Source: Syngnathus acus
Taxonomy: Eukaryota; Chordata; Actinopteri; Syngnathiformes; Syngnathidae
Direction of reading: 5' to 3'
Assembly: GCF_901709675.1 (NCBI RefSeq)
Contig: NC_051094.1
Span: 1,838,501-1,902,500, forward strand
DNA: 64,000 nt
How positions within the stretch are numbered: the first letter of the stretch is position 1; each line of letters starts with the position of its first letter. Under the pieces are notes generated by a model. It did no database searches. It saw only the letters and a program-made list of their open reading frames with translations, and was not told the origin of the DNA. Made by a program: the position numbers and the translations under genes. This document shows positions 41,294-55,700 of the stretch, one piece after another.

Positions 41294-41910
41294 ACACGAT
41301 GCTTCGTTAGGGCCACATTTGACCCCCGTTACTATACCAGCTGCCAGCGTATCAAATAAGTGAACTCATGAAGAGCATCGAGTAGTTTAAAGAGTCCCAT
41401 AACGCACACTTGTTGCTGTGCATTATTATGTTACGTCACTTTTTCCCATGTTTCAACTTTTGGCAACTGAATCCACGTTTTGGAACTAATTTATGTCATA
41501 TAGGCTACATTTGAATTTTTAAAAATATCTACCCTGACCTGAATTTGTAAATGTTAAATTAATTTTTAATGATTAAAATGGTGGATATAGGCTACAATTA
41601 ATGTCAGAGTTTAGAAATGTTGTTTGTTGCTTAAATATAATTTATTATTATTTTCAACTTGCAGTGGGGCTAATTTTTATTTCATACTGATGGATTATAA
41701 CTAACGACGGTGTTTAAATAACGTTCCTAACCCCAAGTTCAATTAGATGCAATGTGTATAAAATATAAATTAATATTACACATTTTAAATGGAGTAATTA
41801 CATATGTAATTTAAGAGGTGGTTTGCAGAAAAGAGAAAGTTTGTGTATCAATGTACGCTTCTTTTCACTTAAATCTCATCCTCCAACTGCTTGCTCATTA
41901 TGGTGTGAAA

Positions 41911-41927
41911 GGGGGGGGGGGGGGGGG
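41911..41927 (+). repeat. 17-base poly-G run
   Basis: Seventeen uninterrupted G. Confidence 0.95.
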
Positions 41928-44900
41928 TGACTTCAAATCGCCTTTTATCCGCTACCTTTTCCCCTTCTCTGTTTCTTCCTGTAAGGATCAGCAAGTTTCA
42001 AAAGGCATCATCCAATCGACTGAGTGGAAACTGACCACTGGTCAGAAATAGTGCAGCACGGACATTTAACACCACATGCAGCATTTAATAGGCGTCGCCA
42101 ACACCGGGGACTGCCTATTAGGAGTGCAACTATCTGTAATAAGCCCAAATACAAATAAATTATGCAAGACTCACGACCCGATCAGTGCATGTCATATCCT
42201 TTTTAATCTCATATAAAACGAGTTTGTCTCGAGGCATGACGTTTTTTTAATTCTCTATATAGCATCCCTAACTGAAGCGGGGGATGGGGGTAGGGGAATG
42301 TAATTGAGGACAATTATAACAACGCTTCTATCAATTAGGTTTGAGGTTGGCTGTAAGTTAGTGGGACAGTCCGTTTACGCTGAGGCCAATCGCTTGATTG
42401 TGCACTAACCCTCATATCTTTACAGCCATGCGTGCTAATTACTTCCCAGACTGGCCATGTCCGCTTGTGCGCATGCACGTCACAGCGGTTAGTGCAAACA
42501 CCGCAAAAGAAAAACACAAACTTTGTCCCACTGACACATAAATTGACACGTCAAGGTGGGAAAACAAGTCTAACGTGCAAAAGAACCTAGAAGGGAAAAC
42601 GTAGTCGTAATTAATTTGACTCCGTTTATCCTGATCATTCTCGCAGACACCTAAAAAAAAAAAAAAAGGCAAATGCGGGGGTGCGTGCCGTGAAGGCATC
42701 TCGCCCTTCAAGTAATTTATTTTAAGGGAAGCGGGAGGGCAAAGGTGGAATTCTTAAGAAATTCAACAAGGATAAGGGAGCTTTAGGAATTCTGCACGCA
42801 GATTACCTTTCATCTCATCCACACATTAGCCGACAACACACAGTAGAAATATAGCTCCACAAAAAATGTCCAGATTAGTCCCATGCGTGCACACTGAGGA
42901 AGAGCGTGATAATTTGAAGGAGAAAATGGAACATTAGGTTATTTGGGAAGTAGGGTGGGGGGATTGTCCGGAGAACATGGCAAATAAATGCATGACAACC
43001 TAAAAGATCCATTTGAATTGGTGATTGAGTTTAACAATGGGGATGAGACTTCATCAACAATCCTAGTTTTTGCATTGCTGTTGAAAATTCTGCTTACTAA
43101 CGACATCAAGCTCCCCCCTCTCATTTACCCACCAAAACCAACACACAGCAGGAGCTTAATTAGAAATGTAGTGTAGCTCAACCATGAGTGTGATGGAGCT
43201 CAGACTGATGACAAGTCTTGTTCACGGCCCAGAGAAATTGATTTTGTTTTTTAAACCACAGTAGGCGATTACTAACAAAGCAATTGCAGAATATGTGCGC
43301 ATATACATACATGATATCAATACATGTATTAGCTTACAGTTAAACACTAATGAACTGTCAATATTAATATTATAAATAATAATATACTGACAATGATGAT
43401 CTGGCCCCATATTTATTTATTTATTTACTTATTTATTTATTATATCCAGACCTCCTCAAAAAGTCACCAAAATATTAGAAACAGCTCTAAGCAGTTTTAC
43501 TCTAAGCAATACATTTATTACAATTATTTTATTATGTCAGTGTACAGCGTTATTATTATTGTCAAGGATGAATTTTGGACTGCATTAGATGGTCCTATGC
43601 TTCAGTATTACTTTGACATTTGAGGCAACCAGTGTGTAAAGTTTTCATAAGCAGTTCAAAATTGACGAGATTAGCATTTGAACAAAGAGATGACTGTCCT
43701 CCATCTTGTGTCATACAAGATGACAAAGGTGTCCCGGGTGATTTTGTGTGTAGCCTCGGAAAGGTGTGCAGAGGCACGTGTGTAAAAGACAGTGACGTGA
43801 AGGTGGTCTGCCTGTGTTTAGTGTCCAAAGCTGGCAGATTGTGACCTTATCAATGTGAAACTCTTAAGATAAATTATTCATAGCACCTGTTTGATGTGTC
43901 TGGCCAAAGAATGACAATTTCAAATGCAACTCAACACAAGGGGCTGCTTTATATTTTTTGCGGAGCCAACCAGGTGGGAAGCTGCTGTCAGAACAAACGT
44001 TTAATTAAAAACGTGTCTATTTTACAGGCTACATGTATGGAAACGACGCGCCAGTGTTTCACAGTAAGTTGAGCTACTTTGTGTGTGACCATTTTCGGCT
44101 AGCCACGCTCCATCGACCTGCTCAGCTCGCCCTTTAGTTGTGACTGTGTGTTGTGTCTGCTCGCAGGCGGTGAGCAACATGGCTGCCCGGTGTTCTGAAG
44201 CACGGCGGGATGTGTCAGTGTGGTGCAAGGACTGACACGGGGGCGAGATGCACTTTATGGCTACGAAGTTAAGCGCTAGTGGCAAAGTGGGTCTGTATTT
44301 ACACAGCAGCCACATATCACATTTTGGCATTGCATTAAGATGATAAAGCTCATCTTTGATTGACAGTCAAAGATGTTGTCATTTATTAAAATGTTTCTCA
44401 TTGTGCTTGTTTTGACATAGCTGTTTATAATATGTTTTTTGTTAGTTTACAACAATGCAAAATACAAGCACAATAAAAACATCAAATGAACACTCCTCCG
44501 ACAATGTCAGTCATAATTGAGCGTTATTAATACAATAATGAAAAAATACAACTTATTTTTTCCAGGTTGATTCCATTATGAGTGCTCAAGTCTTGAATAG
44601 CCGCCGATACCCACAATAAGTACTGATACTACAAGTACTAGTAAAAACAAGGGCCGATAATGTTCAAGGAAATTATATATCCCCAAATAGTAATTTTCTA
44701 TTCTTCTAATTTCTTGTTCCTTTTTGTAAAAATGGCCACAAGCATATTGGCCAATGTCACGAATACTGATATGTTCAAATAAACTGGTATCTGTAGTGAT
44801 ACTCACACAATTGCTGGTAATAATGGTGGGCATAGTCGGGATTAGACAACACATTGCACTAGTTTGAGCAAAAATACCAGAATATATTATCTTGCTAAAC

Positions 44901-46529
44901 TAATGGGATGTGCACTTGAGACAGAATCTTGTGAGATTGATGAAGGTGAAACATTCTCACAGCAATACATGTATGTTTACTTTATCTCTCTGTCTCTCTT
45001 GCTCTATTTCTCTATGTCGTCAGCTTTTCTCAGATGTTCCCCGCGACCTTCGACCTCAGCGTCGGGGGGTCAAGCCCTGACAAATGGGATGGCCGAGTTC
45101 TGACCAGAACTGCCAACATTCCACAACAATCTCGCGTCCTCCTCCACTCGCCTCATATCCGTGATGTGTCACCGGGCACCCCCCGCCCTTTTAGACTCAA
45201 CGTCTGCCATGACTTGGGTAAAGTTCTCATTAGACAAACATAGTTGATTGAGTGTGCTGTGGGAATCTTTAAACACATACATTTGGAATTAAGAATTACA
45301 ACATGAGCTAAAATTTAATTTCCCATAAACATCTCGCTTGTTTAGACAAGGGAAGGGAACAAAAACCATCTAGCGAATATTACGACCTCGTGTGTGTGTG
45401 TGAGAGAGAGAGAAAAAAGCTTGTCAGTGATGTCAAGGATGAGAAATGTTGCAGTGTGCTTTTTACACACACTGCTGGCTCTAGCATTTCCGGCAACATT
45501 TCTCACTCTGCTTCCCTCACACCATTCACTCTGCTGCAATATCCCCACATTTTTCTATCCTTTCACATCACCCCCCCTTCCTCTCCACCCCCCTCCACTT
45601 CCCTCCCCCCTCTCTTTCTTTCTTCTGGCCATTCTGTCTCCTTTTACTACTCATGTCTGCTGCCCCGTCCTCACCCAATGTCAACCTCTCTTTTATTCCA
45701 CATCTCATTCAGTCACTTCTCCTCTCTCCCTCTGGTCATCTTCCTCCTCGTTATATTCTCGGATTTTCTAACATCGCAAAGCGTGCAAACACCTGCAACT
45801 GTTTAAAAGGGTATAAGGAATGTCGTTCTGCACGAGGAAGCTAGTTAAGGTAAGTGGCACGTCCTAATGATGGGGCAAATAATGATTGTGTTTGTTTATG
45901 AACGTTCCTTATAGTATGACCCCGGCTTCCTAAATGTCAACCGTCTTCCCCTCCGAGCTCAGCGCACAGCTATAAAAACAAAAAAAAGTCATTGTGGATG
46001 CGAGTCAGTAAAAGAAGCTTCTGTAATAATATACAGTGGTTGCACCACAAGCCAAATAAAAATATCAATCTCATCATGTGAGTTTGTTCTTTTTCCACTG
46101 CCTGAATTGTGCGACGGTTTTCTATCTGCTGCTCCGAGGTTCTCGGCCTGGTCGGGAATGTTTCTTCAAAGGCTTCCTGATGGATGCGAGATCTAATGTG
46201 GCGAGCAACGGTGCAGGGTATGGGTAGTCGACTCTCTATTAAAATGATAGATGTCTGAAGAATTTTTTGGCCGTCTCTGTTGTGAGATCCTTGTAACATC
46301 TGGATATTGCTGTAAATCAGGAATGCAAAAGACTCCATATTTGAAATGACTTTCACTTAGTAGTAGATGTCGCGCACAGGGGCTTGTGAATTTTTTTCAG
46401 CGGTCCATCTTAAGCGCAGGTTTCCCCAACGCGGAGTGATTTTTTGTTGAGTTCCTCAGATCCCAAAATCTGTGAAGGGAAACAAAATAACAGATAAGGT
46501 TTTCACTGATCTGATTTACACAATGTAGA

Positions 46530-46726
46530 TACCGTATTTTCTGGTATAAAAACTATATCGTATTTTTCGGACTATAAAGTGCATTTAAAGTTTTTTTAAT
46601 TTCCTCCAAAATGGTTACGTATGAATTAAAGTTGAAAGTCTGACTCATATGCTGAACGAGTTTGTTTCTCTTAATGGACAAAATTGCACTTTACAAACTG
46701 GTGCGTCTTAGAAAACCCGTCGTGCC
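46530..46726. mobile_element. Degenerate MITE of the 'TTTTCGGACTATAA' family
   Basis: The stretch has TACCGTATTTTCTGG, then GTATTTTTCGGACTATAAAG, and on the far side a decayed inverse (GTGCGTCTTAGAAAACCCGT). It shares the terminal motif with the better-preserved copies at 58624 and 59580. The boundaries are approximate. Confidence 0.45.
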
Positions 46727-49700
46727 CTATAGTACATGGAAAATTCAAAAAATAGACTTGCTAATTCCACCTGCCTCTTTTAATCTGATATGACTTATCG
46801 TTCAAAAATACAGTCATCTTAACTGTGTGACTAGAACTTTACTCAAATTAAGATGAATTTACAGTTGAAAGAAAAATGCAGCTCGGAACCAAAATATTAG
46901 TACTCCATTGTCATCCTCCATTTACTTGTTCCTCTTATTAAACATTCCTCCTGGTATGATGTCATACTATTTACATAGCTGATGCAGCTACTGGGACAAA
47001 GTTGTGGGAACACAAACCAGATCAAGGTTTACCATTCCAAACAGTGCGGTACCATGAAATGAATGCCACACCGCTCGGTCTATGATTTGCACCGTTGGCC
47101 ATTTGCGGTCAGTTTCCTGCACGCGTGTCCAATGTAAATAAATGACTTGGCTCTGACAGCTCAAAGTTGAAGCCGGAAGTGAGCGGCAGACAAACGAGGA
47201 GATAGGCGTGAAGGCAAATGTCCAAGTTATAGCCGTGACGCTATTAGCAGATTCAGTTTCTGTCCCTCCCTCTGTCCCTCCGCCTCTAGCTCTCCGTGTC
47301 CGCAGGCAGCTGAAAGATGTTTAAAAAAAAAAGTCCTCAAAGCTCCTTGATTCCTTACCACCACCCACGGTTACGGCTATGTTTTGGAGTGTGGATGTCT
47401 GCCCTCGTCCCGCAGGGCATCGGCCCCACTTCACTCCACCCCGAGTACCCAGCCCCCTCCTCCCCCTTCTTTTCCCGACCCCCGGTGCCTCCATCCTTCT
47501 GCCTCACTCACTGATTCAGTGCGTAAAAGCGCCCCCTGAATGATGGATTACTGTGTCACCGCAGCCTGCGAAGGATTAATTTGTTTCATTGATTTCTCTT
47601 TAGGCAGAATGCCAGCGTCTGCCGTTTCCCACCTTTTCCTCCAAGACTCGCAGCTGTAATAGACGGTAATGGCCTAAGACAAATCAACCCATTTTTTGTA
47701 AAAATAGCAGCAAATAACCCTTCCCGCCAACCAGGCTGTACTCTACTCACGCACACGTGAGGCGTGGCGGGATGGCGCTCCGAAGGTTCTGTCGACCACC
47801 CCATCTGGCGATGATTGCGCACTGCTGCCGAATCAGAGGAGACCTTCCTGCCATAAGTCTGCCGTACTTCCACATTGCTCTCAGGTCTCACAATGGATTG
47901 GTAATGACAGCACTGTCTGGGAGGGGCAGGAACAGCTAACTGTTAACCACCGTGATCTACGGTAAGGCCTTAAAACCGGTGCATTGACGCTGAAGGATAT
48001 TTTTTTTCCCTGGCTTGTTGCTTCATGTTAGTTATACGTGTTAAGCAGCAAGTCATTTCTAAACAAATAAGTGATGTCACGGCTCACGACAAAGCAAGCT
48101 TACAATTTCCTGACATCTGCTGATTTAACGCAGCCATAAGATGTTGCTACATCTTTACTAGCCTGTCAAGACTTTGAACGATGGGAAACCCAAACTGCCG
48201 GTAACATTAAGCACACCACTACAGGCTAACTGTCCTCAAATGCTTTCCAATCCCAGGGAGATTTATGAGCAAGACCAGATCCATTAATCCATTGTCGATT
48301 TGCTGTGGCTTCCCTGCGGGGCATTTTGGTATCAGATATCATAGCAGATGATTGTAAAGCAGGGTACAATGGGAACACCGTGACTCTTGTTAAACCAGGA
48401 TGGATACTGTAGAAGTACAAAATGTAGCAGACTGAACTTGTAATTAAAATTGCTGCGTGGCCGTCAAATATGATATATCATATATCCCGTGACAACAACA
48501 ACAAATATCCCCTGTTAAAAAACATTCTCACAGATATTAGGAGTTGATATCAGACTTCACCTGGGAATGATTTAACTGTGAATGCTGATCTCCAAATTTT
48601 TGCCATGACATCGTTCAACATGGGTGATAATGACCCCTGCTGCAGGACAATCTCACCAGCTCCTTGCAATCAATGGCAGCAGTGTCTACAAAGCTTTAGG
48701 TTATGCTTGGGGACAGACAACTGGTCACCTGGTGCTCCACTAGATCCCCGTGCTAAGCTGGCTCCTCACGGGTAAAAACTCCATAAAGCCTCCTCATGTC
48801 TGACACCAACAGGTCTTACAAATTCCGCTCTCAGAAGCTGGATTAAGTGATCTCCCCGTCATACTTTTTCTCAAGTTCTCATTCTGTGCACCTCTCGATT
48901 CGCTTCATATCTTCAAACCTTGGCTTGCTCTCCTCGCCCTCTTGAAGTGCTTGTTCAACCAAGGATGCGTCAATCCTCAGAGGTCCTTAGGTTCTTAAGT
49001 AGCTCCAGAAAAGGTTAGTTGGCAGATAATTGTCCAGCTGTGGTTGGGCCTTATCTTAATTGTGGGTGCTTCAGTGCATGCTTTACTCCCTCTGATGAAG
49101 AGAAGTAATAATACTGTGCGCCAAATGGTCTGTAAAATAAAATACACAAGACGTCCGTGTGTTTTACTTCTTCAGAATTGTACTTCAAACGTGATTTCAG
49201 ATGTCAGTATCAAGGAACCGCCACCCAAATATTAACAACGTTTCCGTATTGGTCAATCCTCCAGGCTGCAGTATTGGGACAGGTATCGGATATAAAATAA
49301 TGGCATTGAGCCTTCCCTGTTTTTACAAAATGCCTTTCCATGTATCAGTGTTTTGCTCAATATGTGTTTTGCCTATTGATCCTACACATGCAAAGTGCAA
49401 AAAGCAACAGTGACCCCGCGGTGTTCAAAACCAAATGGTCATTCTGAATCTATACTTCAATTAGCCATCTGATCACATATATATATCCACGTCAATAGGA
49501 GGCTTTAGGGGAGTTAGTGTTTGCATTGCCCCAGTCAAAGGTTGTGACTGACCAATAAAATATTTCCAGACCGCCATCGATAATGCTGACATGCAGACTA
49601 ATACAGTATGGGATTGCAGGTGGGGGGAGGAGGTCTGTTGTGTGGCTCCGAGCAGAATGGATGAACATAAGGCCAGGAGGTTACCGGGCAGACTTCAGCC

Positions 49701-52700
49701 CCCCCCCCCCCTGCAACCTCTACCCGCTCGTATGTGCGTTTGATAGCGACGGGGGCAATTATAAAGGTATATTTCAGACGGGTCAAATGGGAGAGGGCAA
49801 AGTGCAGAACCTTTCAAGCACTGGCTGGAGTCAAAGGTTAGCAAGGACACGGGGCAACATGGAGCGCCGCTGGCCTGGGGGTAATGGAATCACAGCAATA
49901 AAGACATAGACTAATGAGACACGGAGAAAGGAAATTGTCTCCTCATTTATTTGATATTTTTCATGACATCACGCATGGTGCGTCAGATCCGAATCTCCAA
50001 TTACGGATTACTTTGTGTTCGGAATCGTTTTGCGTTGTAAGCATTTTGCTTCACAGCCTTTAAATATGAATAGCCCAAGGTCAAGGAAGGTTAGGGTATG
50101 CATTTAGCACCAGTGACCAATGCCAAATGTAAAGGTCAAAGTGGAATTACCTGACTCTGAGCCATCCAACATTTGCTCATCCACATTTTGTATGCATCCC
50201 ATTGGCAGTGATTTATGGAGGGAGATAAGCGTAGGGATGGGAAGAAAACACTGTCCTGCTCCTATGCCGTCAGCCTCGGTAAATACCCTCCTCACTCATA
50301 TCAATCACCGTGTCACAGCGAATCGCCAGCGTAGGCTTCCTGTTCAGATTAAAAACGTTCCTTTTTTTTTTCTTGCTCTGCTTCCTCGCTCAAGCTCAGG
50401 GGAGCACACTGGCTGTATTGTTCCATATTAGCATTTCAAACAGCTGCGCTACAAAAGTAGTTATATGTTGAAAGTCAGCAGTCTGCTTTTAGTAATGTGC
50501 CATGCACCATGAATGGATTCCATACTCTATCAATCATGTGCTATCCGAGCCAGCATTCAATTAATCATGAAAATACTGAGGAAAAAAAAAATGATAGTGG
50601 AGTGGAATTAAACTCAAAATGAAACTACTGAATTCAGTATATGAATTTTGTATCCGAGAAGTTGTATTGATTCTGATGTATACTGAGAATTCTCAGAAGA
50701 AAGCAACACTGTTTATTCCATCATAGTACATCAAATGCTCGTTTCTTCGCACTAGCAGATCTCAACATTTTTGGCATTCGCTGCTTCAGCATCAGTTTTC
50801 TAGCTTGACCCTCAGTTCAGAAAATATCCCAGATTTTCTGATCAAACAAATCGCTCCCGATTACAATCAATTTCTTTACCAAGTTGAAGCCAGACAGGCC
50901 GTTTGCATAAGTCGCCTCTCTTGGGGGTCTTGATGGGGCCAGCGATTTAACTGTATGTTCCGGCTTTTAGAGTTTCGCAGGCCCCTTGAACATGAATGTT
51001 TCCCATGTCCCTTTGACCAACTCAAATGTGAAAAACAGCCGTCAGTGGCGCACCATAGGCTTTTTTACCCCCAAGTGGTTCTGAATCGAGCCGAAAACCC
51101 CAAAAAGAAAACATTCTCTTGCAACGCTTGCCAAAATGGAAACACGGTCTAATCTACTCCTTTTTAACCCAAAGCATATCGGGCCTGTTTTCCTTACCTT
51201 CAACAGTAATAAATTCTTTCTCCTCGCATGGTATGTTTTCCCACTGCGAGATCAAAAGGTGATAATGCACCGCAACAAGGAACTAGTATACGTACATTTG
51301 CCGATGATTTCCTTTTGGTTTGTATTTCAAGAGCAACCGAGGCAGCCAAAACTTTGCGTGTTTCTTCAGGAAATGTTTGTCTATTGTTACAAGACTAGGA
51401 ATGAAATTTATCGAAACATTGAAAATACACTGTGGAATTATGAAAATACTTACTAATAAAACCAAAATGTTGTAACGACAACAAAATAGTTAGGCAGTAT
51501 TTGGCAGTATTTGCCATTTTGTGCCAGAAAGAAGGCACATCGCATTACATCGGAAAACATCGGAGTACATCGGAATACGATTCCTTGCAAATATATTACC
51601 ACTGCCGGGCAGAACGAAAGTCCAAATCAAATCACATGTTTATTTTGTTAAGATTAATCTCTGTCTTTTCACCACACTGAAAGTTTCAGCGTTGATCATC
51701 CGGCGAGCCGAGCCGTTCGGCTCCCTGGGCTGCAACACATGAAAAACACGCTTCACGTAGAGCAAAGCTTCCATTCCTATGTCTCACATTGTACTCTATT
51801 TGGCCCTTCACTACAGGGCATTTGAACCACATCAGAATCTATTACCAGCATGCAGATCCGGCTCTGCCTGACAATACAAATCACGATAAGATGGTCACTG
51901 ACTCCATAAACAGCCAAGCTTATATATCACAACGTATGAGCTGGGCCGGGAAGCACTTGTCATCCCTTGCAATCATCTATTTATATGGCTGGAGCACAGA
52001 TATGAATATGATTATACTTCTGTCTGTCTTTAACCTGTGACTAATACCGCTGTGTTCAAGCAACAGATAGAAATGATAGAAGTGCTTGCGCGTGTTTATC
52101 AGCGGGGGGTATCAATCACTTTGCGGTCGGAGTTCCAACGCAGCTGCTTGCGAGGGGAGATTTATGCTGCCATACATCAAATCATCAGACCTATCCAATA
52201 AAATATGATTTCATCAATAGGCTTGATCAATAACAAGAATGTGTAATTATTACAGAGATCCGTATCAATAAAAATGTCACGCCAAAGGCTATGTGGGTGG
52301 AGGTGGGCGGTTGTCGTGGCGAAGAATTGGACCCAGCATGTCGGGTCAAGATTTTGAAGAGGGAAAAGCAACTTTCGCCTGTCAGAGAAAGTCGCCGACA
52401 TATTTTTGGCACAGTTCTTACACGTCCTGACGCAAGCCAATCCTTTCTGTGAGCGGGCTGAGTACCAGAATCTGAGCCCAGATGCCCAATGTCACAGGTT
52501 CTACCCACTCAGCCATCAATGCATTCTAAAAATGTTCCATTAAATTCAGTTCCGCTTCAAAATTGTGACCAGTTTCAGGCAAAATAATCAACCCAAACTC
52601 GAATAAAAGTGCTTAATATCCGAAGCGATCAAATAAGGAAAGCAACCAAGCGTACATTTATTGTGAATTTAGCGGGAAACGTAAATTTGAAAAAGTTGTC

Positions 52701-55700
52701 CGATTTACAAAAAAGCCATCCATTTTAACGGCCAATTACAAGTGCAGAGTGTGTGTAAAGATCATCATCCTCACTCAATTGTATTTTCTTGCACCTCTGC
52801 AGACATTACAGATTATAAATGATTGAGGCGTGGATGGCTGTCTCTACTCCGGTGAGGATCATTTGTCCCGAAGCAAGGCAATCCCACAATGGAGAGAAGA
52901 ATGTCAAAAAAAAAAAAATTGCATTTGACTCTCGTGCAGTCACTCACATGTACAGTAGAGCAGAGCGTACGAACGGGAGAGAGAGAGAGACCAATGAGGC
53001 AGTTTATATCGGGATTTTGTCTCACAGCCGCGGCCTCCTGGGAGAGAGGGGTCTGCCAATAACACTTAAGAGACAGAGCAGGAAAAGTAAGTGCTTTTAT
53101 TACAGCTCATCACTCATGTAATTTCTGGCAGCATTTGTGATTACAGATCAAGTGATTGACTAACTACACATTTGGCAGCTGAGTTATGAAGCGGCTTGCC
53201 TACCGTTGCAGCCCAGGCAGACTGTGCGCGTCAGCTGTAACTCATCCCGCTTCCCGGGGTGCTAAATCAAAGCGTGCACCGCGGCCGGAAGAGTTAAATA
53301 ATAACTCGGACTTTATTGTACATCTGTCAGAAATTAAACCTGCATGAACATCGGCTTGGGCCTCATGTTGTACGGTATGGGGTGAAAAATGTCGGCTGGA
53401 GGGAGGGGGAGGGATCAATAGGGGCTGCCGCCGTGGGGGTATTGATGGATGACAGGTAAGTGTGTGTGTGCGCGCAAGGGGTTGGTTGGAATCACCCCGA
53501 GGTTAAGTTTAGAGCACAGCTCAGGGTGTTTAATCGACAGTTCTCACCTTGAATCGATTGGCAAGGAGGCTGCAACCTATACTGACTCGCACACACCAAA
53601 ACAAACTGTGAGACAATGAGGGAAATTGCCTCAGAATTATGTACTCTTGACAACTCGGACCAGCTAGAGCGCTCATTGTAATCGTTCACAAAGAATAAAC
53701 CATTTGACTTTATAAAATTTGTAACCTGACAGCATCAATAGATTGAATATAGCAGAAATGCGCGTATAAATGATGCCCATTGAAATTTTGGGGAAAAAAA
53801 AATTAATATATATGTACATATAAAATCAAACCCCCAATTTTTTTTTAATTAAAAATACTGATAAATATTCAACAGTATATTTTCCCCAAAACTGTGGGGA
53901 AACAGGGGACATTTTTTTTCTAATTGAAAAATTGTAAATGACTGAATGATTCATCAAACGAGTGAATAAAACTGACTACAGACTTGTGAAGAACAAGTTG
54001 GAAGATATGACAAACTTGTTTGTCGCACTAAAGTCAATAAAGCGACAGGATTTAAGACTTTGAACAACAATAAACTATTTGTAAAATGGCACTTGTGGGA
54101 ACCATACAATGTTCATTCTCCATCATATTCAGCTTTGAGCAGAATATGGAGTGCAAGCTCAAATAAAAGACTATCAGAGACAAATTATATACACCTACAA
54201 CAAAGGTAAAATTAAATGAATTGAGAGATGGTTTAATGAACATAATTTAAAAAAAGACATCTCAGTCTGAGTCAAGCAACCCTAATGAAAACTTCATTTT
54301 CAATGCTGCACAATTCCAAGGATTTTTTCTTTTTTTTGTAATGATCCAACATCCTCATCACATTCAGTCTTATCCCTGAAACAAATCAATTTCCTGACAG
54401 TGAGCAGAGCCGTAGTAGCATGAACATGTGATTCCTGCCACGGAGATGCGTAGCCTTGAAAGCACTCCACCGTGAAATGTCTTACAACGGGCCAAGATCT
54501 GGAGGGGGTCTGGGATTGGGCCGCCTTGCTTATGTTTTTAATAAACAACATACTGGAAGCGTTATGTTGTCATCAGCGCGGGACGAAATCAGTCATCTGG
54601 AGTGTGGTCAGTTTAACACTCGGCGGCTTTGGGATGAGGTCAAAGGTCACGAGTGATGACTGGGACGGTGGTCATAAGCATTTGCCACATCAGCGGGAAG
54701 TGGGCTGGAGTGTTTTATGGTGTGACTGTCCTCATTTTGAGCCCAATTAGCACATCATCTGAGAGTTGCTTCTGTATTGGCGGCGCTGGATTTTTTTTTT
54801 TGGAACGTATAGCTCGATTTCAAGTCGCACATGCAATTTGACATACTGTGAAGCTTCAAAGTTAAGATGATATTTTTTCCAGATTCACTACTGGATGGCT
54901 GCCCACGCTGAATCTGGTTCTGTACATTTTTTTTTTTTCTTTGTTAGAAGAGGTTGTCCTCGCCACAGTGGATCAATGATTGCCCACGAGGGGAAAGGTT
55001 TTTGTAAAAAAAAAAGTCAGCTCTACACAATAAATGCCCTTCATTATGTTTTGGCAATGTTCGAAAATTCAACTAAAACAGACTCACCGATGTCTTTGAT
55101 TAAGATTAAGTTGCGTGAAATGGGCGGAGCTTGAGGTAGAGCTGGCGAAACAAAGTCCAACTGGAATCACCACGCTGTAAACTGGATATTTCAAACCGGG
55201 CCGTAATCTCAGACGTGGACCGTGACAAGAGGACACGTTCCCATCCGCAGAACCCGCACGTCTCCCAGGAGGTCTCCGTTTGCATCGGAGCATGGGACTC
55301 ATGACAACTTGGGACAAATTTGGGTTATGGCTTCCAGATTTTTCCTGAAGAGACAAAGACATACAGTACGGAGAAAATGAATAAATCAACATGACAGCAG
55401 ACTTCATAGCTCAGTTGAATTTTCTGGATTTAGATGAAAACAGTCACATACTATACTAGCGAACATTCTAACAATCTCAGTGGGATATCTTTATGATGAT
55501 ACTGTAAATAATCTTGATCTGCAAAACCGACTGTGGCCGGATTTGGGCTATTATGTCTTCTCGTGTTACTTTGAGCTCCTCAAATCTTCTTGTGGCGGCG
55601 TAGTGAAGTCATACCTTAAGCCTGCCAAATAGTTCATAGATTGCTGCTTATTTAATCCTATCAAAGTGATTGAATACTGCCTCTAGGTGTACACAATCAC

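Larger units (their letters stand above)
38385..46529. other. Upstream flank of nr2f1, no gene recognised
   Basis: No recognisable exon. It contains a mixed TGCG/TG microsatellite (41246-41293), an ACGTT repeat near 41045-41066, a 17-G run (41911-41927), a TTTA repeat near 43412-43440 and several long poly-A/T runs. The stretch at about 39840-39960 has the balanced, repeat-free texture of a conserved non-coding element, but conservation is untested. A divergent non-coding RNA, as at the human locus, cannot be confirmed. Confidence 0.55.
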
